Origin: Alysiella sp.
Lineage (GTDB): Bacteria; Pseudomonadota; Gammaproteobacteria; Burkholderiales; Neisseriaceae
Length of the DNA stretch: 19,173 nt
Direction: 5' to 3'
NCBI RefSeq assembly: GCF_030525755.1
Contig: NZ_JAUNEC010000033.1
Span: 1 to 19,173 of the forward strand
The notes below the pieces were generated by a model. It searched no databases. It had not been told where the DNA came from and worked only from the letters and a program-made list of their open reading frames with translations. Position 1 is the stretch's first letter; every line of letters begins with the position of its first letter. Positions 14,454-19,173 of the stretch are shown piece by piece. Made by a program: the position numbers and the translations under genes.

Positions 14454-15253
14454 CCCACCCCTACCAACGTTCTCGATTTTTCCGCGATACTTTGCCCGAT
14501 GCCCATGTTTCAGAACACGGTAACATCCGCTCCTTGCATTTAGGCACGCCCACCATTCAAAGTTCCATGAACATAGACAATCCAGCAGAACTGGTTTTGT
14601 CATACAGTCGTGCCATGATGGGCTGGCTGCTGTTTGCCAATGAAATGCCCCAACACGCGCTGCACATTGGTTTGGGAGGTGGTTCATTTGTGCGTTGGTT
14701 GCATAACAAACTGCCCAAAATGCGGCAAACGGCAATAGAAATCAATCCACAAGTCATTCACATCGCCCGTACTTCATTCATGTTGCCACCTGAAAATGGA
14801 CAATTTGAAATCATTCAAGCCGATGGAGCAGAATATGTGAAAATCTTGCGCAGTAGCACCGATTTAATTTTGGCAGATGGTTTTGACGGAGTACAAATCA
14901 TTGAGGCACTGACCACATCAGCATTTTTTGCCGACTGTCGTACCGCCCTATCGCCAAACGGCATTTTTGCAACAAACTGGTGGCGTGGCGACAAACGTTA
15001 TCCACAATTTGTGCAAAAACTGAAACAGGAATTTGCAGGACGCGTATTGGAAATCCCAGCCGAAAGTCATGGCAATATGGCGGTTTTGGCGTTTCAGGCA
15101 GCCCCCAAAACCTTGCAATTGGACAAATTAAAAAAACACGCCGAACAACTTTCAGCGCAATACCATTTGGATTTTCGCCGCCTGTTTGCCGATGCCAAAG
15201 CCAATAACCCACACAATGGCAAAACATTTTATTTTCAGGCAGCCACATTATGA
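14450..15253 (+). CDS. Spermidine-synthase-like (polyamine aminopropyltransferase fold) protein
   Basis: A 267-residue Rossmann-fold protein of the spermidine synthase superfamily. GLGGGS at 74-79 is the cofactor loop, E97 lies in AIEINPQVI, and D125 in QADGAEYV. ADGFDG carries D143 and D146, which line up with the two catalytic-site aspartates of SpeE. However, the stretch before the loop reads ELVLSYSRAMMGWLLF and lacks the YHE-type motif that positions putrescine in known SpeE enzymes. The GGGDGG loop is also altered to GGGSFV. It may therefore be a methyltransferase-like paralogue and not a true spermidine synthase. It is embedded in a tight cluster with ATGA overlaps to lpxH upstream and to rnm downstream, so translation is likely coupled. 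A near-DUS encodes its C-terminal FQAA. Confidence 0.75.
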   Translation: MTHPYQRSRFFRDTLPDAHVSEHGNIRSLHLGTPTIQSSMNIDNPAELVLSYSRAMMGWLLFANEMPQHALHIGLGGGSFVRWLHNKLPKMRQTAIEINPQVIHIARTSFMLPPENGQFEIIQADGAEYVKILRSSTDLILADGFDGVQIIEALTTSAFFADCRTALSPNGIFATNWWRGDKRYPQFVQKLKQEFAGRVLEIPAESHGNMAVLAFQAAPKTLQLDKLKKHAEQLSAQYHLDFRRLFADAKANNPHNGKTFYFQAATL

Positions 15254-16101
15254 TAGATTTACATTGTCATTCCACCGTATCCGATGGCGCATTAGCACCC
15301 CGTGAAGTCGTCGCACTTGCGGCACAAAATGGTTGTAAACTCTTGGCTTTAACCGACCATGACCACACAGGCGGTTTAAACGAAGCACGTCAAACGGCAA
15401 CACAATACGGTATCCATTTCGTGAATGGCGTAGAAATTTCAGTAACATGGCGTTCACGCACCATACACATTGTGGCTTTGGATTTTGATGAACACCATCT
15501 TGAATTGCAAAATTTGCTCGCTCGCGTGCGACAAGGACGCATTGAACGCATACACCAAATGGCAGAAAAATTGGCACACAAACACGGCATAACAGACGCA
15601 TTTGAAGGCGCAATGGCGCGTGCCACCAACCCTGAAATGGTCTCGCGCACCCATTTAGCTGAATTTTTATTGGCAAACGGTTACGTTCGCAACAAACAAC
15701 AGGCATTCACGCATTATCTTGGCGAAGGCAAAAGTGCCTTTGTCAAACATCAATGGGCAAACCTGCCTGAAACCCTTGCCGCCATTCAAGCAGCAGGCGG
15801 GATTGCCGTGATTGCCCACCCAATGCGTTACGATTTATCCGCCACCGCACGGCGCAATTTATTTACCGAATTTGCCCAATTGGGCGGACAAGCTACCGAA
15901 GTACACAGCGGTAACTGTACGTTAAACGACCGTTTAAACTACACCCTATTGGCAAATCAATACGGACTACTCGCCAGTACAGGCAGCGATTTTCACAAAC
16001 CGCATGATTACAGCGGCAGTACATTGGGACAATCCCCCCAATTGCCACCCACAAGTCGCCCTGTTTGGCAACATTTCAAACAGCCTTTTGATGCTGCCTG
16101 A
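15250..16101 (+). CDS. rnm: PHP-domain 5'-3' exoribonuclease / nucleoside-bisphosphate phosphatase (RNase AM, YciV-like)
   Basis: A PHP-family metal-dependent phosphoesterase of 283 residues; E. coli YciV (RNase AM) has 293. The ligands are visible: HCHS at 5-8, TDHDH at 35-39, GVEIS near 60-64, an HIV block near 73, an IAHPMRY block, and the C-terminal TGSDFHKPH. Family members hydrolyse 3',5'-nucleoside bisphosphates and trim the 5' ends of short RNAs and ribosomal RNA precursors; which activity dominates here is inference. It starts inside the stop of the previous gene (ATGA overlap) and is the last intact gene of the yffB-lpxH cluster. The start encodes MIDLHCHSTVSDG, which matches the family. 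Confidence 0.9.
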   Translation: MIDLHCHSTVSDGALAPREVVALAAQNGCKLLALTDHDHTGGLNEARQTATQYGIHFVNGVEISVTWRSRTIHIVALDFDEHHLELQNLLARVRQGRIERIHQMAEKLAHKHGITDAFEGAMARATNPEMVSRTHLAEFLLANGYVRNKQQAFTHYLGEGKSAFVKHQWANLPETLAAIQAAGGIAVIAHPMRYDLSATARRNLFTEFAQLGGQATEVHSGNCTLNDRLNYTLLANQYGLLASTGSDFHKPHDYSGSTLGQSPQLPPTSRPVWQHFKQPFDAA

Positions 16102-16144
16102 AAAACAAATTGAAACATGTGAAAAAATTGAAAAAGCCAACATC

Positions 16145-17208
16145 ATGAGTCAGACACACTGTTATCGCCCCGATTATTGATGGCTTACGCGCCTTTGCTG
16201 TTTTCGCTGTAATTATTTTCCACGCCAATGCCACTTGGTTGCCAAGCGGCTTTCTAGGTGTAGACATTTTCTTTGTGATTTCAGGTTTTCTGATTACAGG
16301 GATTATCCAGCGTGAATTACAAAACGGCACATTTTCCTTGCTGAATTTCTACCAACGCCGCGCCAAACGCATTTTACCTGCGTTTTTAACTGTTTTAAGT
16401 GTAGCAACCGCAGCTTCTGCCTACATCATGTTACCAACTGATTTTATGGACATGCTCAAATCGGCACGTTATTCATTGATGTTTGCCGCCAACATTTATT
16501 TTGGGCGACAAGGTGGCTATTTTGATACTTCATCTATGGAAAAACCTTTACAGCATATTTGGTCTTTATCTGTGGAAGAACAATTTTATTTTGTTTTTCC
16601 TTTATTATTGATGTGGTTGTATCAAAAATGGCAAGGTTTACCGCAGAGGAAAATTCGTGTTTTGTTTGCAATTTTCATGTGCATCAGCATGGCTTCGTTT
16701 TATTATGAATATAATAAATACGATGCCTATTTTCTAACATGGACAAGGGTTTATGAATTGTTAATCGGTGCATGGTTTGCACTCGCAATGCGCCCAGCCA
16801 GCCAATTATGACCAAAATTTTGCCAATACACTCCAATGGCTAACACAACAAGGTAAACAAATCTATGTCATTAAAGACAACCCAATTGTCGCCTATGATT
16901 TGCAACGTTTGGCATATTTAAAACGCAAAAACATTGGCATAGGTAATTCATTTGACTCAAAATTATTAAAAAATGCGGAAATTATGGAACACACCAATCA
17001 AAAAATCAAAAACATTGTCGCCCAATATCCACAAGCCCATTGGGTAGAAATTGATTTTAACCGCTATTTACCGCACGATTTCCAAAGCAACGGTCTCCCC
17101 GTCTATTACGATGACGACCACTTCAATCCCTACGGCGCAGACTACCTTGCTCAACAATTTATTCGAGACGGAAAAACCTTGATTAAACCCGAGCATTTAC
17201 CTCAATAA
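16145..17208 (+). pseudogene. Broken membrane acyltransferase (acyltransferase-3 plus SGNH domain, OafA/OatA type)
   Basis: The ATG at 16145 reads MSQTHCYRPDY then stops (TGA at 16178-16180). One base to the side the frame continues as IDGLRAFAVFAVIIFHA...LPSGFLGVDIFFVISGFLITGII, the unmistakable N-terminus of this family. Removing one T in 16174-16178 restores YRPDIDGLRA. The frame then runs through SLSVEEQFYFVFPLLL to ELLIGAWFALAM and stops at 16811. From about 16795 another frame resumes with NYDQNFANTLQWL and ends with the SGNH-domain terminus VYYDDDHFNPYGADYLAQ, stopping at 17208. The later transmembrane helices and the start of the SGNH domain, with its nucleophilic GDS serine, are missing: perhaps 250-300 residues by comparison with usual lengths of 600-650. 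Such enzymes O-acetylate cell-surface glycans; this copy cannot be functional. Confidence 0.9.
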
Positions 17209-17262
17209 TCTTGCCAATTTTTGCATACTTTTCCATAAACAAACCCAGTTTTGAACAAAAAA

Positions 17263-17290
17263 TTGTGATAATTCATACCGTTTTGATAAT
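17263..17290 (+). promoter_or_regulatory. Possible promoter of htpX
   Basis: TTGTGA (17263-17268), a 16-base spacer and GATAAT (17285-17290), 25 bases before the htpX ATG. A partial match to the sigma-70 consensus; no heat-shock consensus was recognised. Confidence 0.3.
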
Positions 17291-17314
17291 CCAATAAAAC
17301 CACAAGGAACACAC

Positions 17315-18166
17315 ATGAAACGCATAGCCTTATTTCTGGCAACCAATATTGCCGTTTTGCTGGTTATCAGCATTATTTTGAATGTACTGGGATTAAATCG
17401 CAGCGGAGGCGGATTAGGTGCGATGCTGGCATCTGCGGCCGTTATTGGTTTCACGGGTTCAATCATTTCATTATTGATGTCCAAAACCATTGCCAAACAC
17501 TCGGTTAATGCCCAAGTGATTACGCAACCACAACATGAGTTGGAAGCATGGCTATTGCAAACTGTGGAAAATCAAGCACGTCAATGGAATTTAAAAACCC
17601 CAGAAGTGGCAATTTATGACTCTCCCGAACCCAATGCATTCGCAACAGGTGCCAGTAAAAACAATTCCCTGGTTGCGGTGAGTACAGGTTTATTGCAACA
17701 TATGACACGTGATGAAGTGGAAGCCGTTTTGGCGCATGAAATGGCACACATTGGCAATGGCGATATGGTAACGCTGACCTTGATTCAAGGTGTCGTGAAT
17801 ACTTTTGTGGTATTTTTCGCCCGCATTGTTGCAGGTATCGTGGCACAAAACCGCGATGGCGAAGAAAGCGGTCAAAACAGCGGTATGTATTTTTTGGTCT
17901 ATATGGTCATGCAAATCTTGTTTGGCTTTTTAGCAAGCATGATTGTCATGTGGTTCAGCCGTCAGCGTGAATACCGTGCTGATGCAGGTGCTGCCAAATT
18001 GGTAGGGGCAAACAAAATGATTGCAGCATTGCAACGCTTAAAAGGTAACACCAGCGCATTACCCAAAGAAATGAGTGCCATGGGCATTGCCAGCGAAACC
18101 AAAGACTCCCTGTTTGCCACCCACCCCAGCTTGGATAATCGCATTGCACGTTTAAAAGACATTTGA
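17315..18166 (+). CDS. htpX: Membrane zinc metalloprotease HtpX
   Basis: Inner-membrane M48 protease that degrades misfolded membrane proteins alongside FtsH. The 283 residues (E. coli 293) have two N-terminal transmembrane segments (about 4-24 and 34-56). The zinc site HEMAH lies at 141-145 with E142 catalytic; two further hydrophobic segments (about 152-175 and 190-212) follow. The third zinc ligand is E219 in SRQREYRADAGAAKLVG, and the protein ends FATHPSLDNRIARL. NAFATGAS and SLVAVSTGLL are also family blocks. AAGGA lies eight bases before the ATG. It has its own possible promoter and a very strong terminator, so it is probably monocistronic. It sits 106 bases after the acyltransferase remnant. 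Confidence 0.96.
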   Translation: MKRIALFLATNIAVLLVISIILNVLGLNRSGGGLGAMLASAAVIGFTGSIISLLMSKTIAKHSVNAQVITQPQHELEAWLLQTVENQARQWNLKTPEVAIYDSPEPNAFATGASKNNSLVAVSTGLLQHMTRDEVEAVLAHEMAHIGNGDMVTLTLIQGVVNTFVVFFARIVAGIVAQNRDGEESGQNSGMYFLVYMVMQILFGFLASMIVMWFSRQREYRADAGAAKLVGANKMIAALQRLKGNTSALPKEMSAMGIASETKDSLFATHPSLDNRIARLKDI

Positions 18167-18183
18167 TTTTTCATTCATACAAT

Positions 18184-18224
18184 ACAAACAAGCTGCCTGA
18201 AACTTTCAGGCAGCTTGTTTGTTT
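18184..18224 (+). terminator. Terminator after htpX, built from a variant DUS pair
   Basis: A perfect 19-bp inverted repeat: ACAAACAAGCTGCCTGAAA (18184-18202) and its reverse complement at 18204-18222, followed by TT. In practice it makes a stem of 16-17 bp with a small loop, and the TTTGTTT part of the right arm supplies a T-rich tail. It starts 17 bases after the htpX stop. Both arms carry AAGCTGCC instead of AGGCTGCC, so the change from the consensus is compensated. Confidence 0.85.
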
Positions 18225-18281
18225 AAGGTTTATCAAATCAATATAGATAGTCGTGGTTAAAATTATTGGTTTTACAACGCT

Positions 18282-18296
18282 TTCAGGCTACCTGAA
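18282..18296. repeat. Variant palindromic DUS
   Basis: TTCAGGCTACCTGAA, containing the AGGCTACCTGAA variant. It lies in the 243-base non-coding gap between htpX and the next convergent gene, where nothing else coding was found. Confidence 0.55.
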
Positions 18297-18409
18297 ACAT
18301 TTTGTGTAGGATGCATGACCCACCACAAAAAATAATTGAAATTGCTTTAAATTTGGTGCAAAGTGGACACTCTGTAATCAAAATTATCGTGATTTCACGA
18401 AAACCCTCA

Positions 18410-18922
18410 TTACGCACCATAAGCGGAGGATTGGGTGTGTTCCTGTTTCAAATATTTCCGAATAATCAGTATATTAATGAAATAGTAAGCGTTTAATAAA
18501 ATTGCGCCAAACAACCAAAAAATCAATGTTGTCACAACAGGTAAACGCCAATTGTGTTCACCAAACGGCAACAGCGCAAACAAAATCACATTAATCACCA
18601 GCACCGCCAGCAACAAAATCCCATTGGCAATGCGTATGCTGTTTTTCCAATTTTGCCAGCGTTCTGCCCAAGTTAAGTGGGTTGGGGTATTATTTAAATT
18701 ATTGTTTTCAAATGATAAAAAATAAATCACCATCAAAATCAAAAATAGGTCGCCCCGTGATTTGTCCACCAGCAAATAATAAAAAAACATGATGATGATA
18801 AACAATTTTAATGCCACCGCTTGCTTTGCCAATTTTTCGTTTAATTTGTGGCGTTCGGCTTCGTTGCGTGTGTGGCGTACGCCCGAAAATTGTTCGTAGA
18901 GTTTATCCAAATATTTGTTCAT
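18410..18922 (-). CDS. Unknown four-helix membrane protein
   Basis: I do not recognise this 170-residue protein. It begins MNKYLDKLYEQFSGVRHTRNEAERHKLNEKLAKQ, a charged, probably helical cytoplasmic segment of about 35 residues. Hydrophobic segments follow near 38-54, 57-74, 96-119 and 124-151, and it ends in a charged tail. The pattern (amphipathic N-terminus, two close helices, a W-rich linker, two more helices) could suit a small membrane-anchored regulatory or assembly protein, but no function can be assigned. GGAGA nine bases before the ATG at 18920-18922 fixes the start; an in-frame GTG at 18937 would overlap that site. It is convergent with htpX, and its upstream side abuts the repeat element at 18948-19148. 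Confidence 0.72.
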   Translation of the reverse strand: MNKYLDKLYEQFSGVRHTRNEAERHKLNEKLAKQAVALKLFIIIMFFYYLLVDKSRGDLFLILMVIYFLSFENNNLNNTPTHLTWAERWQNWKNSIRIANGILLLAVLVINVILFALLPFGEHNWRLPVVTTLIFWLFGAILLNAYYFINILIIRKYLKQEHTQSSAYGA

Positions 18923-18947
18923 GTTGTTTTTCTCCACTGCGGTTGTG

Positions 18948-19148
18948 TTTCAGGCAGCCTTACAGTACACGACATTTTTTGATATTGCCACAAGCCTGCC
19001 CCCCTCCCCCTATGTAAGGGGGAGGGCTGGGGTGGGGGTTAGAAACGCAAAGAGCCACCCCCACCCTAACCCTCCCCCGCCAGCAGGGGAGGGGACAGGT
19101 TGCAGACAGCCTGAAAGATTTTGTCGTGTACTGAAAGGCAGCCTGAAA
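18948..19148. repeat. Repeat element of about 200 bp with 27-bp terminal inverted repeats
   Basis: The left end (18948-18974) and the inverted right end (19122-19148) match at 25 of 27 positions; each is a DUS fused to CAGTACACGACA. The interior is GC-rich and nested: CCCTCCCCC (19002-19010) pairs with GGGGGAGGG (19018-19026), and CCCTCCCC (19070-19077) with GGGGAGGG (19086-19093). The GGGGTGGGGG stretch near 19028-19037 also pairs with the CACCCCCACCC stretch near 19056-19066. It is non-coding. It looks like a MITE or REP-type palindromic element, possibly a DUS-associated one; the same end sequence occurs at 617-642. Confidence 0.7.
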
Positions 19149-19173
19149 AGCGAAATTGCCACTTTTCAGGCTG

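Noticed and set aside
16239..16811. Functional short acyltransferase starting at TTG 16239
   Set aside because: The family N-terminus with the IDGLRA block lies upstream in the same frame, so this is a piece of a broken gene.
18302..18496. A 64-codon ORF beginning MCRMHDPPQKIIEIALNLVQ as a transposase fragment
   Set aside because: The start looks faintly helix-turn-helix-like, but there is no recognisable family, the second half overlaps the minus-strand membrane gene, and the sequence looks like repeat debris.
18990..19100. GC-rich repeats as a CRISPR array or origin
   Set aside because: There are only two related hairpins with unequal spacing, no spacers of constant length and no DnaA-box cluster.
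1..19173. tRNA, rRNA, riboswitch, prophage, toxin-antitoxin or defence genes
   Set aside because: None recognised by eye on either strand.

Overview
The window is an ordinary stretch of chromosome from a member of the Neisseriaceae. The strongest clue is the 12-mer AGGCTGCCTGAA (or its reverse complement), present many times both between and inside genes. This is the DNA uptake sequence (DUS) dialect described for Simonsiella. Variants AGGCAGCCTGAA and AGGCTACCTGAA also occur. Protein sequences such as EttA, Upp, GshB and HtpX fit a beta-proteobacterium. A Simonsiella/Alysiella/Kingella-like genome is likely; the species cannot be fixed from this sequence alone.

Layout, left to right. The window opens with the start of ettA on the minus strand. 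A gene-free, very AT-rich stretch of about 570 bases follows, carrying a DUS, a short MITE-like inverted repeat, a copy of a repeat end seen again at the far right, and a good promoter. Next comes the ornithine decarboxylase / putrescine-ornithine antiporter pair speF-potE, a putrescine-making, acid-consuming module. A small membrane protein gene lies on the minus strand, then upp, a DUF2322-like gene, and gshB. A tight group recD - RpfE-like gene - truA comes next, then a periplasmic rhodanese gene. Two minus-strand genes follow: a DUF815-type AAA+ ATPase and a lipoprotein.

The second half contains a very compact operon: yffB - lpxH (lipid A synthesis) - spermidine-synthase-like gene - PHP-domain nuclease rnm, with a 2-base gap and then two 4-base ATGA overlaps. 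Directly behind it is a wrecked membrane acyltransferase gene with an N-terminal frameshift and a large internal deletion. htpX follows with a strong terminator, then a minus-strand gene for an unknown membrane protein. The window ends in a repeat of about 200 bp with 27-bp terminal inverted repeats and a GC-rich, nested hairpin core.

No rRNA, tRNA, CRISPR, complete insertion sequence, prophage or defence gene was recognised, and no clearly new multi-gene system was found. The most interesting items are the two repeat elements and the sequence they share, the regulatory-looking leader of speF (dyad plus a possible short upstream ORF), a pair of matching dyads in a convergent gap, the recent-looking decay of the acyltransferase gene, and a spermidine-synthase-like protein that lacks the usual putrescine-binding motif. 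DUS pairs repeatedly serve as hairpins at gene ends.
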